Shown here: one piece after another, positions 18,198 to 27,341 of the stretch
Layout of the letters: every line of letters begins with the position of its first letter
Position numbering within the stretch: position 1 is the first letter of the stretch
NCBI GenBank assembly: GCA_030533385.1
Contig: JAUNJG010000003.1
Span: 23,608 to 87,607, forward strand
Length of the DNA stretch: 64,000 bases
Direction of reading: 5' to 3'
Source: Eubacteriales bacterium
GTDB taxonomy: Bacteria > Bacillota > Clostridia > Lachnospirales > Lachnospiraceae
The notes under the pieces: generated by a model
The model's input: the letters and a program-made list of their open reading frames with translations, nothing else
Told to the model about the DNA's origin: nothing
Databases searched by the model: none
Program-made: the position numbers and the translations under genes

Positions 18198-18849
18198 TTT
18201 CCGGTTCCTCCTTCAAAATATCATCCAGCATCCCGTTTACATTCATGCTCTCCAACTGCCCGGCATACTTTTTCTTCATCTCGTCAATCTTATTTCTGGC
18301 ACTGTCTCTGTCTCCGTCAAAGGCAGTATAGCCTTCAAATTCTGCCGCCGCCGGCACTCCCGGTTTCCGGCCGGATCCTCCAAGAAGTTCCAGGCCAGGA
18401 AAAGAAAATCTGGGCTTATCTTCATCATGAATATTGCCGTTTCGTAAATCCTCCAGGGTAATCAACCCGGGAAACGCATGTTTTGGACGATAATCCGGCA
18501 TATGAAACACTTCAAAACAGTCCAACAAATTGACATGGGTCAAATCTTCCGGTAAATCCTCTTTCAAATAAGTCGGAAAATGTTCCCTGTAAAACTCATA
18601 AATGGCCTGTTTCACCTCCAGATTCCCAAGATCTGCCGATATTTTTTCATCATTAACGTAGAGATAATATCTGTCCAGATAAGGTAAGATTCGTTCCTCC
18701 GCCGTCAGAGAAGTGATTCCCGGCGCCTTGTCATAATGAATTTCTATTCTTCGATAAGTAGAATTCTTCTTTTTTATCTGGCTTGCCCCTTTCATTTTAT
18801 GCCTGTCCAGCTCAAAAAACAAACTTTTTAATAATGTAAATTCAAACAT
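18190..18849 (-). CDS. Hypothetical protein coupled to the DUF815 ATPase
   Basis: 219 aa, soluble and acidic, with no signal peptide or membrane helix. The N-terminal half looks like a mixed alpha/beta domain ([21 protein letters not shown]); the C-terminal part is rich in Pro and charged residues. I do not recognise a family. The start has AAGGGGAAGG close before the ATG. Overlap with the ATPase gene makes a joint function likely. Confidence 0.7.
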   Translation of the reverse strand: MFEFTLLKSLFFELDRHKMKGASQIKKKNSTYRRIEIHYDKAPGITSLTAEERILPYLDRYYLYVNDEKISADLGNLEVKQAIYEFYREHFPTYLKEDLPEDLTHVNLLDCFEVFHMPDYRPKHAFPGLITLEDLRNGNIHDEDKPRFSFPGLELLGGSGRKPGVPAAAEFEGYTAFDGDRDSARNKIDEMKKKYAGQLESMNVNGMLDDILKEEPENV

Positions 18850-18918
18850 GGCCCTTCCCCTTTTCTGCCTTCTGTTTTCCTTTTCTGACCCGGCAAAACC
18901 GTTTTCCTCGTCAGTTCT

Positions 18919-20649
18919 TTACTCCTGCCGCCACCGGGCATACACTGTCATATTTTTTATATTGCCTTTCCTGATGTATAAGATTCTTCTTTTATATTTT
19001 TTGCTGTCATACCAGCCCTCAAAGACATAACCCGGCTTTTTTGGCGTTTTCAGCCTGATTTTTTTCTTTCCACTGGCGGTGGCCGGATTGGCAGGAGAAT
19101 TTTTTCCTGCCCTTTTATAAGTAATCGTGTAGCCATCCACCTTGACGCTGCATGTCGCAGTCACTCCGTTGACAGAAGCTGTGATTGTCGCCATTCCTCT
19201 TTTTTTTGCCTCCACATAACCCGTCTCATCCACTGCCACCACCGTTGGATCTGAACTCGTCCAATGAAGTGCACGGATATTTTCCGGAGAGGTGTGCATG
19301 ACATAAAGCTGTCTGCCATACCCCGCCCGAAGATTTATCTGTATCTCCGACAGATACGGATTGTTCCCCTGCCTTCCGGTCACTGCGGTGGAAATGCTGC
19401 TGATTCCTTTTTTTGCCCCCCTCAAATCTGTCACATAATATCCCAGACTTCCATCCTCATTTTTGTGAAACCTTCCCACATAGGCAAGTCTCCAAAAATA
19501 GCTGGGAACCTCGTGAACATATTCCTCTTCGGAGACCACCTTTACCAAAGACAACAACCTGCCATCGTAATCCATCTGGTAAATCCGCTCGTTCAGGGAA
19601 ATATAAATCAGTCCGTCATATTCTTCTGCCCATCCGATAAATTCATCATCCGCCGGCTGATAAACTGTCCTTTCTTCCTCTCCGTTCAACCGGGAACGCT
19701 TTAAGATGTTTCCAACCGAAACCCAGTACCAATATCCTCTCTCATAAAATAAACAGGGTTTGGAAGCAATGGCAAGACGGATGGCGGAACGGTTTGGTAT
19801 GTAGTCCTCTTCTGCCAGCGCAAGGCTGCGGATGTCCAGACCGTCAGAATTTCCCTCTCCATAAATATCCTGCATCGTATAGCCCGAATGGCCGCTCAAA
19901 AAAGTGGGAACTCCCACCAGACAGCCAGTATAGGTCACGACCATCCCCTCATGTTCTCCGGTTCCGCTGCCACTGGTCAAATCGCACAAATACCATATTC
20001 CGCCAATTTGCACAATATTCCAGGAGTGATCTTTGCTGTAGCTGCTCACAACGGCACAGGGGATGCCGATTGTATTCATCGCCAGGGCATATGCGTTGGC
20101 AAGACCGTCACAGACTCCGGTATGATTGACCAGAACATCATATCCTGTATGGCAGTCTGCGGACTTTTCGTAAGCAGTATTCTTCGTCAGATAATAATAC
20201 ACCGCCATGGCCTTATCCCCGTCTGACATTCCCGGTTCCAGACAGGACAGTACCTCCTGAAGCCCCGACATAATTTCTTGATATCGTCTCTGAAAAGTTT
20301 CCCTGCTTAACATTTTTGAGCTTTGGAATACCGTCTTTTTTTTCGTCCTCTTTACTATATAATAATGGTCCCAGTTGCTGTCAAGAAAATCTATACCTTC
20401 CGCCATCAGCGCTGCCCTGTTCTCGATCACCGCTTCTCTGAGCAGCTCTTTCCCTATGGCAGACTTGGCTATTTTAGCGTAAATATCCATCCTTTTTCTT
20501 TCACGGCCTTCTCGAATCACCTGGGAAAGAGCATTTTTGTACTCTCGTTTCTGTTCTGATGAAATTTTGGCATCTGCGGTAATTTCCACTTGAAACCATC
20601 CTGTCAGACAAGCAATTGCCATGACTATCCAAAAAATTCTTTTCTTCAT
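18919..20649 (-). CDS. Secreted transglutaminase-like protein with Big2 and Listeria-Bacteroides repeat domains
   Basis: 576 aa. A signal peptide (about 1-27) is followed by a helical region and a transglutaminase-like core at about 165-225 with the triad visible: Cys in HTGVCDGLANAYA, His in SKDHSWNIVQI and Asp in YLCDLTSG. Next comes a beta-propeller-like part (about 275-400), a bacterial Ig-like Big2 domain (about 440-510, ending in ATITASVNGVTATCSVKV) and a C-terminal InlB B-repeat (YTITYKRAG ... PGYVFEGWYDSKKY). Such proteins are cell-surface proteases or cross-linking enzymes. It may head an operon with the two genes downstream. Confidence 0.88.
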   Translation of the reverse strand: MKKRIFWIVMAIACLTGWFQVEITADAKISSEQKREYKNALSQVIREGRERKRMDIYAKIAKSAIGKELLREAVIENRAALMAEGIDFLDSNWDHYYIVKRTKKKTVFQSSKMLSRETFQRRYQEIMSGLQEVLSCLEPGMSDGDKAMAVYYYLTKNTAYEKSADCHTGYDVLVNHTGVCDGLANAYALAMNTIGIPCAVVSSYSKDHSWNIVQIGGIWYLCDLTSGSGTGEHEGMVVTYTGCLVGVPTFLSGHSGYTMQDIYGEGNSDGLDIRSLALAEEDYIPNRSAIRLAIASKPCLFYERGYWYWVSVGNILKRSRLNGEEERTVYQPADDEFIGWAEEYDGLIYISLNERIYQMDYDGRLLSLVKVVSEEEYVHEVPSYFWRLAYVGRFHKNEDGSLGYYVTDLRGAKKGISSISTAVTGRQGNNPYLSEIQINLRAGYGRQLYVMHTSPENIRALHWTSSDPTVVAVDETGYVEAKKRGMATITASVNGVTATCSVKVDGYTITYKRAGKNSPANPATASGKKKIRLKTPKKPGYVFEGWYDSKKYKRRILYIRKGNIKNMTVYARWRQE

Positions 20650-20834
20650 CTCTCTCCTTCCCTCAACTTTGCCGCCTCCTCTTGAAAAATTTATTCGTTT
20701 CCGCCCTCTATCCCTTTTTTCAAGACATTTCTGGTTTTATCTTATCATTTTATACCAAAAATAGCAATCTCTCCATATTTCTCAAGTTTTACTCCCGCAA
20801 CACATATATTAATTATTTAGATACAATGATTTTT

Positions 20835-21001
20835 GTAACAATTCAGCCATAACATCTGGGGTTACAGCTGACACTGCCGCCCGCTTCTATCACAGCGAAA
20901 CCCTCGATGAAGACAAAACGTCCATACCTGATAATAAACCTCCTCCCCAAGCAATTTATCAGATGTTACCTATGAGCAGGCACATGGGCGAATCATGATT
21001 G
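20835..21001 (+). repeat. Interspersed repeat element, about 167 bp (copy 1)
   Basis: Starts GTAACAATTCAGCCATAACATCT and shares ordered blocks with the reverse complement of 57135-57306: CAGCTGACA, CAGCGAAA, AAGACAAAACGTCC, GCAGGC and CAGATGTT. It has no coding frame of note. The rest of the gap 20650-21179 is AT-rich and would hold the promoters of the two flanking, divergent genes. Confidence 0.7.
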
Positions 21002-21179
21002 AATTTTTTTTTATTTTTTTCTCATATAAAAAAATATATGTACTATATCATAAATTTGTGGTAAAATATATGTAAAATTTGACAACAAATTAACAAACTA
21101 CAAGAAAGTATCTCTCTGATCCTACATTATTTTATCTATTATAATCATGAAGGAGGAAGCGCTTTTCGCTTAAAACAGT

Positions 21180-21485
21180 ATGAACAAAACATCAGAATTT
21201 CAGACATTATTGCGAAACTATCGGGGGATTGTCGGAAACATTCGTGTCAACGACATCTGGATTTCCTTTGACTCATACTTATTTAATTACTACGACGAAG
21301 ATGAAGAAATTCAGTTCAACCTGGCCGGTCAGGAGGGAGTTGTAACCATTCCCGCCATCGCATCTTATGAAAAACTGGATGCATCAGATCTGCTGGAGGA
21401 TGCAGCAACAGGATATTCTGCCTTACTAAAAAACGGAACTTTCTTCATTGTCCATTGTTTTCAACCAAAAAACCATACAGAATAA
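21180..21485 (+). CDS. Small hypothetical acidic protein
   Basis: 101 aa, acidic and soluble, with a composition suggesting a small beta-rich fold (VGNIRVNDIWISFDSYLFNYYDEDEE). I do not recognise it. The strong AGGAGGA site lies about 27 bases before the ATG, too far for normal use; between them AAGCG-cttt-CGCTT can form a short hairpin that would bring it closer. An 8-codon frame (ATG at 21148) also begins at that site. A strong terminator follows the stop. The single-gene unit is flanked by a divergent gene and a convergent gene. Confidence 0.65.
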   Translation: MNKTSEFQTLLRNYRGIVGNIRVNDIWISFDSYLFNYYDEDEEIQFNLAGQEGVVTIPAIASYEKLDASDLLEDAATGYSALLKNGTFFIVHCFQPKNHTE

Positions 21486-21533
21486 AAGAAGGCTCTGCAT
21501 CTCACAAATCTGATGCAGAGCCTTCTTTTTTCT
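21485..21533. terminator. Bidirectional terminator
   Basis: AAGAAGGCTCTGCATC pairs with GATGCAGAGCCTTCTT across a 9-base loop, with a T-run on the plus strand and A residues upstream that serve the minus strand. It separates the 101-aa gene from the ChrA-like gene. Confidence 0.9.
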
Positions 21534-21597
21534 ATCATTGTCACATCCTCATTCCAGTCGGAATGAAGAAACTATCATTTCCCGGACGCCGGTATTT

Positions 21598-23058
21598 TTA
21601 TACAAAAACATTGCACCCCAGAAAAGTAATTCCCGCAGAAAATAAAATCTTCCACAGCAAATGAATGTTCCATCTTTGTGATATGCTATAATTAAGCACA
21701 ATAACCAGCGCCACCATAGCTGATAAAATAGATCCGGTTAATCCTCCGCTTTTCGTCTCCAGGACACCGGAAAGATAAAGAGTCAGGGAGACATTTAAAA
21801 GCAAGCCGGATATTATCGGACGAATAAAATGTTTCACCACCGCAAAAATCCGAAGATTTTCATATTTTTCATAGACAGCGCGAATCACAAGCACAATGGA
21901 ACCGGATGCCGCCACGCTGCAGGCAAAGCCGCACAGCCCGGCATAAAGTCCTTCCAACACCGAACCATTTTTGTTAAATCCAATCATATATCCACAACCG
22001 GACAAAATTTTACACAAAATTGATCCTGGCAATGCGTTGGCAACGGAAACGATATTCCCGTAAAAATCGTGATAGCTGACCATCCCGCTGTCCACGAACA
22101 ATCCCTGGGCTACAGACAGGTAAGCATCCCCTCCACCGAAAGACATGACGGAGGAGAGAAATCCCGTTCCGATAAACTTAGGAATTCCGTCGCAATATAA
22201 CAGGGCAGGTAAAGACAAAATCAGCGTAAAGAGCGTCCAGCTCAACAAAGAGACAGCCAGCGCTTTTCCCTCAAAGGCTTTTTTATGTTTGCTTTCCATG
22301 ATGGCCTGCACCATTCCGATCACGGACATGACCACCATCAAAATTACCAAAAAAGGTCGTGCCGTCAGAGGAATCAGATGTGCTTTTCCCACACAAAGGA
22401 AATAAAAAGCGGCAATAATCAAAGCCGGAATAGCTCTCTTTTTGTTTCTCAACTGTCCTTTCGTCGATAGAATGACAAAAAAAGCCGTGCCCAATATTTG
22501 TATAATCGAAATAGAAAAAATTGGCGTCATAGAGACCCCGAATATCTGATAAATATTTTTCTCTGCCGACAAAATAAAGACACCCAGAATAATTAAAATA
22601 TAAAGAATCTGCTCATTTTTGTCCTTCGCCTGGTAGACAGTTCCGGTACAGTATTGAAAAAGCATCAACATAATGAACGCCGAGATGCCGACTGCCAGGT
22701 AACTCATCTGAGTTTTTATCATCTCTCCGGCACTGGAAAACAGAATCAGAAAAAGAATCGTCAAAAAAGCACCCGGAAGCGCCATGGCGGACGCCGCCGC
22801 CATCATTCCCCGGCTGCCAAAAGTGCGATATCCGATGCCGCTGGCAATTTCCACCGGCAAAGCGCCCGGCGTAATGCTGGCTATCATCACCTCATCGTTA
22901 AATTCTTCCTCCGTTACCACCTTGTTTTTTTCCACGATTTCATCTTCAATGACAGGGATGAGAGCGGTACCGCCCCCAAATCCTATCAATCCGATTTTCA
23001 ACATGTTCGTGATCATGGCCGCAAATTTTTTAGGAAAAGTCTTTTGTTTCTTTTTCAT
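21598..23058 (-). CDS. ChrA-family (chromate) anion transporter, two-domain form
   Basis: 486 aa with about 12-13 transmembrane helices in two homologous halves. The N-half signature is GLIGFGGGTALIPVIEDEIV with ITPGALPVEIASGIGYR; the C-half repeats it as SFGGGDAYLSVAQGLFV with NALPGSILCKILSGCGY. The CHR family exports chromate in resistance cases, but chromate is a sulfate analogue and many family members have unknown anions. The ATG overlaps the stop of the sulfotransferase gene, which sits directly after cysD and cysNC. I infer that this protein may move sulfate here; that is not shown by sequence alone. Confidence 0.85.
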   Translation of the reverse strand: MKKKQKTFPKKFAAMITNMLKIGLIGFGGGTALIPVIEDEIVEKNKVVTEEEFNDEVMIASITPGALPVEIASGIGYRTFGSRGMMAAASAMALPGAFLTILFLILFSSAGEMIKTQMSYLAVGISAFIMLMLFQYCTGTVYQAKDKNEQILYILIILGVFILSAEKNIYQIFGVSMTPIFSISIIQILGTAFFVILSTKGQLRNKKRAIPALIIAAFYFLCVGKAHLIPLTARPFLVILMVVMSVIGMVQAIMESKHKKAFEGKALAVSLLSWTLFTLILSLPALLYCDGIPKFIGTGFLSSVMSFGGGDAYLSVAQGLFVDSGMVSYHDFYGNIVSVANALPGSILCKILSGCGYMIGFNKNGSVLEGLYAGLCGFACSVAASGSIVLVIRAVYEKYENLRIFAVVKHFIRPIISGLLLNVSLTLYLSGVLETKSGGLTGSILSAMVALVIVLNYSISQRWNIHLLWKILFSAGITFLGCNVFV

Positions 23059-24515
23059 TTTGACTCCTGGTTATCCTTCCCGGAGATATGTTTCATTTTT
23101 CGTTTCAGACGGTAGAAGAAGACATCCTCCCGAAGATCTTTGATCATCTTTTTCAGTTCTCTGTCTCTTTCTATCGCTTCTTTCCTTAATGCCTCATTAC
23201 GCAAATTTACATCAATTAATTCATTTTTCAAAATGAGATTCTCCGTCCTGAGGGAATGAATTTTGCGGTCTGCGGCATAGACCAACTTGCTAATCTCCCC
23301 CATCTCTTCCATATCCTTCTTCTGATTGAGAATGATTTCGCTGATAGACTGAAAGGCTTCTTCTTCCTCCGGCATGACATCTCCGGCAGCCTCCCGCCTC
23401 TCCTCCTCCATCTCTTTTGCATACTGCTTCACGGACTCAATGCGGCTTTCTTTCAGCCTTTGCACCTCCCCTTTTAAGCCTTCAATGGTCTCTTGCTGCC
23501 TGACCACCACATTGGCAAAAAAGCGGACGATGTCCTCGTACATAAAACGATTGTTCGGCGTCCAGCGCTCTCCTTCTTTTATTTTTGTGCTGAACAAATC
23601 CTCCTCCTGATGGAGATAATCTCTGGCAATATTTTTATTACATTCTTCATATCGCTTCAAAAAGGCTTCCAGTTCCTCCCGGGAAAACATGGTGAAATTA
23701 TTTTCCCCGTCTTTTAACTCCTCGCAAACCAGAGCCGACTCTCTGAGAAGTCCTCTGATATGAGGATTATCGGGAACGACAGAGTTGACAATTCTTAAAA
23801 TCTCCTGACTGTTCCCCGTCAATGATTTATTCGCTTCCTGCTCTGTAACCTGATAGTCATCTTTGTATTCCAATCCTATTGCCTCCAAAAAATCTGAAAA
23901 AATCGTATTTCCTTTTCCTTTGAATTTTTCCCGCTCAAATACCCGAACGATGATATTCTCCCTGCCAATCACTGCTGCTATTTTCTCAAGATGGTTATAA
24001 TAGTGCAGCACAATTCTGCGAATTTTACGCTGAAAGGAATCCCACTTGATACACGCATTGGTGTTCCAGATTTCCTTTACCTGCTGGCTGAGCCAGGAGT
24101 TGGCCAGAGCGTCCTGCCGCCGCAGATAAACCACGGCTTTCACCTCGTAACCATGCTCCTTTCCGTCCTCCAGAATTTTTTCCCAAAATTCAAACTTTTT
24201 TCCCAGGGAGGAGTGCCAGATATTTTCATCGGAGAGAATGACATTGGGATACTTTTCAAACTCCTGGTGAATCATGGCAAGACCTTTTTCCCAAAGTTCC
24301 TCCTCCATCTCCACGTTTTCTGTCTTATCCGGATAAAACACTCTTCCCACGAGGAAATGACCGTTTCTTCTGTGGGCAACTCTGGGATAAACAAAATCCA
24401 ACAGTGGATAACTGTACCCCTGCTCCCGCAATTTTTCCTGATTTTCCACGCAAAACATCTGAATGGATGTGGTGGCCGTCTTAGGTGTTCCCATGTGTAT
24501 ATAAAGTGTTGCCAT
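23055..24515 (-). CDS. PAPS-dependent sulfotransferase-like protein with coiled coil
   Basis: 486 aa from the ATG at 24515, which follows GAGGGAGAGATA; the longer frame to 24581 would overlap cysNC. The N-terminus MATLYIHMGTPKTATTSIQ holds the 5'-phosphosulfate-binding loop (GTPKTATTS), and VVYLRRQDALANSWL at about 130 is the 3'-phosphate-binding motif (Arg...Ser). The last about 130 residues are coiled coil with a basic tail. It would transfer sulfate from PAPS to a hydroxyl, probably of a glycan. The gene lies 14 bases after cysNC and overlaps the transporter gene, so it is in the same operon. A relative lies at 52223-53389. Confidence 0.82.
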   Translation of the reverse strand: MATLYIHMGTPKTATTSIQMFCVENQEKLREQGYSYPLLDFVYPRVAHRRNGHFLVGRVFYPDKTENVEMEEELWEKGLAMIHQEFEKYPNVILSDENIWHSSLGKKFEFWEKILEDGKEHGYEVKAVVYLRRQDALANSWLSQQVKEIWNTNACIKWDSFQRKIRRIVLHYYNHLEKIAAVIGRENIIVRVFEREKFKGKGNTIFSDFLEAIGLEYKDDYQVTEQEANKSLTGNSQEILRIVNSVVPDNPHIRGLLRESALVCEELKDGENNFTMFSREELEAFLKRYEECNKNIARDYLHQEEDLFSTKIKEGERWTPNNRFMYEDIVRFFANVVVRQQETIEGLKGEVQRLKESRIESVKQYAKEMEEERREAAGDVMPEEEEAFQSISEIILNQKKDMEEMGEISKLVYAADRKIHSLRTENLILKNELIDVNLRNEALRKEAIERDRELKKMIKDLREDVFFYRLKRKMKHISGKDNQESK

Positions 24516-24529
24516 TATCTCTCCCTCAA

Positions 24530-26365
24530 TTATGCCAATGAAAGGGCGCCTTCTATCTGTTTCATTAACAGGTCTACACATTCTTCCAGAGGCATCTTGC
24601 TGGTGTCTACCGTTACTGCCGGATTCTCAGGCACTTCATACGGACTGGAAATACCGGTAAAGTTTGGAATCTCTCCGGCACGGGCCTTCTTGTAAAGTCC
24701 CTTCACATCCCTCTTTTCACATTCTTCCAGAGGGGTGCTGACGTATACTTCAAGGAAGCTGTCCTCCCCGATGATATCCCTCGCCTGACGACGGTCTCTC
24801 ACATACGGAGAGATAAAGGAAGTAATGACAATCAATCCTGCATCATTCATCAGCCGGGCCACCTCGGCGATACGGCGGATGTTCTCAATACGGTCCGCCT
24901 CCTTAAAGCCCAGATTCTTGTTAAGACCCATTCGGATATTGTCACCATCCAGAAGCATGGTGTGCTTTCCGAGGGCAGCCAGACGTTTTTCCAACTCATT
25001 GGCCAGCGTGGATTTTCCGGATCCGGACAGACCGGTGAGCCAGATGGTCTTTGGCATCTGTCCCTTCTGCTGTGAGCGGAACTGTCTTGTGATGTCCATC
25101 TCATGCCAGGTCAGGTTGTCAGTACGACGCAGAGAATGCATCACAATACCGCAGGCGGAAGTCATGTTGGTGATTCTGTCTATAAGAATCATGGAACCCA
25201 GCGCCTGATTCTGCTTAAATTTATCAAAAACAACTTTGTCGGAAACCGAAATATCACAGGCGGCAATCTCATTTTTGTAGATGGTGTCGGCGTGAACTTC
25301 ATTTCCGGTGTTGACATCTATTTTATATTTGATGTTCATGACTACCGCCGGAACTGTCCTCGTTCCAATCTTTAACAGATAATTCTTTCCTGCAACCAGA
25401 TAGGAGTCATCCATCCAGAGCAGCTTGGCGGTAAACAGATTTCCTACCGACGGACTGGTATCCTTCACCAGGACATTTCCTCTGGAAACATCCATCTCCC
25501 TGTCCAAAGAAATGGTGACGGCGCGGCCTCTGTCTGAGTACTGCACCTCTTTCCCACTCTCTATGATGCCTTTTACCATCGCCTTTTCGCGGGACGGCAG
25601 TGCGGTAATCTCATCACCCACGGCAATCTTTCCGCTCTCAATCTGCCCCTGGAAACCACGGAAGGTGTGATCCGGCCGACATACCCTTTGCACCGGCATG
25701 GAAAAGCCTTTTTCAGAAGGGTTCTCATGCACGTCGATATTTTCCAGATAAGTAAGCAGCGGCTCTCCCTTGTACCACGGCATATGGGTCGATTTCACCG
25801 TCACGTTATCGCCCTCTGTGGCAGAAACCGGCAAAATCTTGATAGAGCTGTAGTCATGCTCCCCTGCCATCATCTTGATTTCCCGCTCAATCTTCTCAAA
25901 GCGATGCTCGTCAAAATGAATCAAATCCATTTTATTCACGGCAAACACAAAGTGCTTGATGCCCATGAGAGAACAGATGCGGGTGTGCCTCCTCGTCTGC
26001 ACAAGCACGCCCTGGGTGGCATCCACCAAAATAACCGCCAACTCCGCAAAGGAAGCACCTACGGCCATATTTCTGGTGTACTCTTCATGCCCCGGTGTAT
26101 CTGCGACAATGAAAGAACGTTTCTCTGTCGTAAAATAGCGATACGCCACGTCGATGGTGATTCCCTGCTCTCTCTCCGCCATGAGGCCGTCAAGAAGCAG
26201 AGAGTAGTCGATGGCTCCGCCCCGGGACCCAACTTTACTGTCAAGCTCCAACGCTCTTTTCTGGTCTGCAAACAACAATTTTGCATCATAAAGCATATGT
26301 CCAATCAGCGTGGACTTTCCATCGTCCACACTGCCACAGGTAATAAATTTAAGAAGACTATTCAT
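24530..26365 (-). CDS. cysNC: CysNC: sulfate adenylyltransferase large subunit fused to APS kinase
   Basis: 611 aa from the ATG at 26365. The GTPase part (about 1-420) has G1 GSVDDGKSTLIG, switch-region AEREQGITIDVAY, G3 DTPGHEEY and G4 NKMD. The APS kinase part (about 430-611) has Walker A WLTGLSGSGKST and LDGDNIRMGLNKNLGF. The protein with CysD makes APS from sulfate and ATP, driven by GTP, and phosphorylates it to PAPS. It starts one base after the cysD stop. No PAPS reductase or sulfite reductase is nearby, which points to PAPS use for sulfation. Confidence 0.95.
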   Translation of the reverse strand: MNSLLKFITCGSVDDGKSTLIGHMLYDAKLLFADQKRALELDSKVGSRGGAIDYSLLLDGLMAEREQGITIDVAYRYFTTEKRSFIVADTPGHEEYTRNMAVGASFAELAVILVDATQGVLVQTRRHTRICSLMGIKHFVFAVNKMDLIHFDEHRFEKIEREIKMMAGEHDYSSIKILPVSATEGDNVTVKSTHMPWYKGEPLLTYLENIDVHENPSEKGFSMPVQRVCRPDHTFRGFQGQIESGKIAVGDEITALPSREKAMVKGIIESGKEVQYSDRGRAVTISLDREMDVSRGNVLVKDTSPSVGNLFTAKLLWMDDSYLVAGKNYLLKIGTRTVPAVVMNIKYKIDVNTGNEVHADTIYKNEIAACDISVSDKVVFDKFKQNQALGSMILIDRITNMTSACGIVMHSLRRTDNLTWHEMDITRQFRSQQKGQMPKTIWLTGLSGSGKSTLANELEKRLAALGKHTMLLDGDNIRMGLNKNLGFKEADRIENIRRIAEVARLMNDAGLIVITSFISPYVRDRRQARDIIGEDSFLEVYVSTPLEECEKRDVKGLYKKARAGEIPNFTGISSPYEVPENPAVTVDTSKMPLEECVDLLMKQIEGALSLA

Positions 26366-26366
26366 G

Positions 26367-27269
26367 TTAGAAGTAACCCTCCCTTTTTCTTTTTTCCATG
26401 CTGGCTGCACCGCCGTCACTGTCAATGACGCGGCTCGTCCTCTCAGAGGATACAGCGCTCAAAGTTTCTTCAATAATCGCATCCAGAGTGTCTGCCGTAC
26501 TCTCCACGCCTCCGGTCAGCGGATAGCAGCCCAGAGTACGAAAACGGATGCTTCCGTGTTCCACCACTTCGCCCTCTCTCAGCTTCATTCTGTCATCATC
26601 AATCATAATAATATTTCCGTCCCGTCTTACAAAAGGACGATCTTTGGCAAAGTATAAAGGAACAATGTCGATATTCTCTCTCTGGATGTACTGCCAGATA
26701 TCTTTTTCCGTCCAGTTGGAGATTGGGAACACCCGCATCTCTTCGCCCTGGTGAATCATAGTATTGTAAAGCTTCCACATTTCCGGGCGCTGGTTTTTCG
26801 GATCCCAGGCATGACTGGAGTTACGGAAAGAGAAAATACGCTCCTTTGCCCGGGATTTTTCCTCATCCCGTCGGCCGCCGCCGAAGGCCGCCGTAAAGCC
26901 GTACTTATCCAGCGCCTGCTTCAGTGCCTGGGTTTTCATAATGTCTGTGTAGGCGGCGCCGTGGTCAAATGGATTGATTCCTCTTGCCACACCTTCTTCA
27001 TTGATGTACTCCAACATCTCTATGCCATATTTTTTTGCCACACTGTCACGGAAGGCAATCATCTCTTTAAACTTCCATGTGGTATTTACATGAAGAAACG
27101 GAAACGGCGGTTTCTCCGGATAAAATGCCTTCAATGCCAAATGCAGCATTACCGAGGAATCTTTGCCGATAGAATATAACATCACCGGTTTCTCACATTC
27201 CGCTGCCACTTCACGCATAATATATATCGCTTCTGCCTCCAGCTCATCAAGATGGGTCATATTACTCAT
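26367..27269 (-). CDS. cysD: Sulfate adenylyltransferase subunit 2
   Basis: 300 aa, full length. The PP-loop ATP-binding motif [21 protein letters not shown] is at about 29-49, with [20 protein letters not shown] at about 130 and the C-terminal region EKRKREGYF typical of CysD. The reaction is sulfate plus ATP to APS together with CysN. The start has AAGGAG eight bases upstream. It heads the tightly packed cysD-cysNC-sulfotransferase-transporter set. Confidence 0.96.
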   Translation of the reverse strand: MSNMTHLDELEAEAIYIMREVAAECEKPVMLYSIGKDSSVMLHLALKAFYPEKPPFPFLHVNTTWKFKEMIAFRDSVAKKYGIEMLEYINEEGVARGINPFDHGAAYTDIMKTQALKQALDKYGFTAAFGGGRRDEEKSRAKERIFSFRNSSHAWDPKNQRPEMWKLYNTMIHQGEEMRVFPISNWTEKDIWQYIQRENIDIVPLYFAKDRPFVRRDGNIIMIDDDRMKLREGEVVEHGSIRFRTLGCYPLTGGVESTADTLDAIIEETLSAVSSERTSRVIDSDGGAASMEKRKREGYF

Positions 27270-27341
27270 AAGTTATACTCCTTATAGTTTATCTTTGATT
27301 AATAGAATCTATCATAATGAAGGAAAAAATTCCTCCGATTA

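Noticed and set aside
24530-27269. Assimilatory sulfate reduction for cysteine synthesis
   Set aside because: CysD and CysNC are present, but no PAPS reductase, sulfite reductase or cysteine synthase lies nearby, and a sulfotransferase follows. It cannot be excluded without the rest of the genome.
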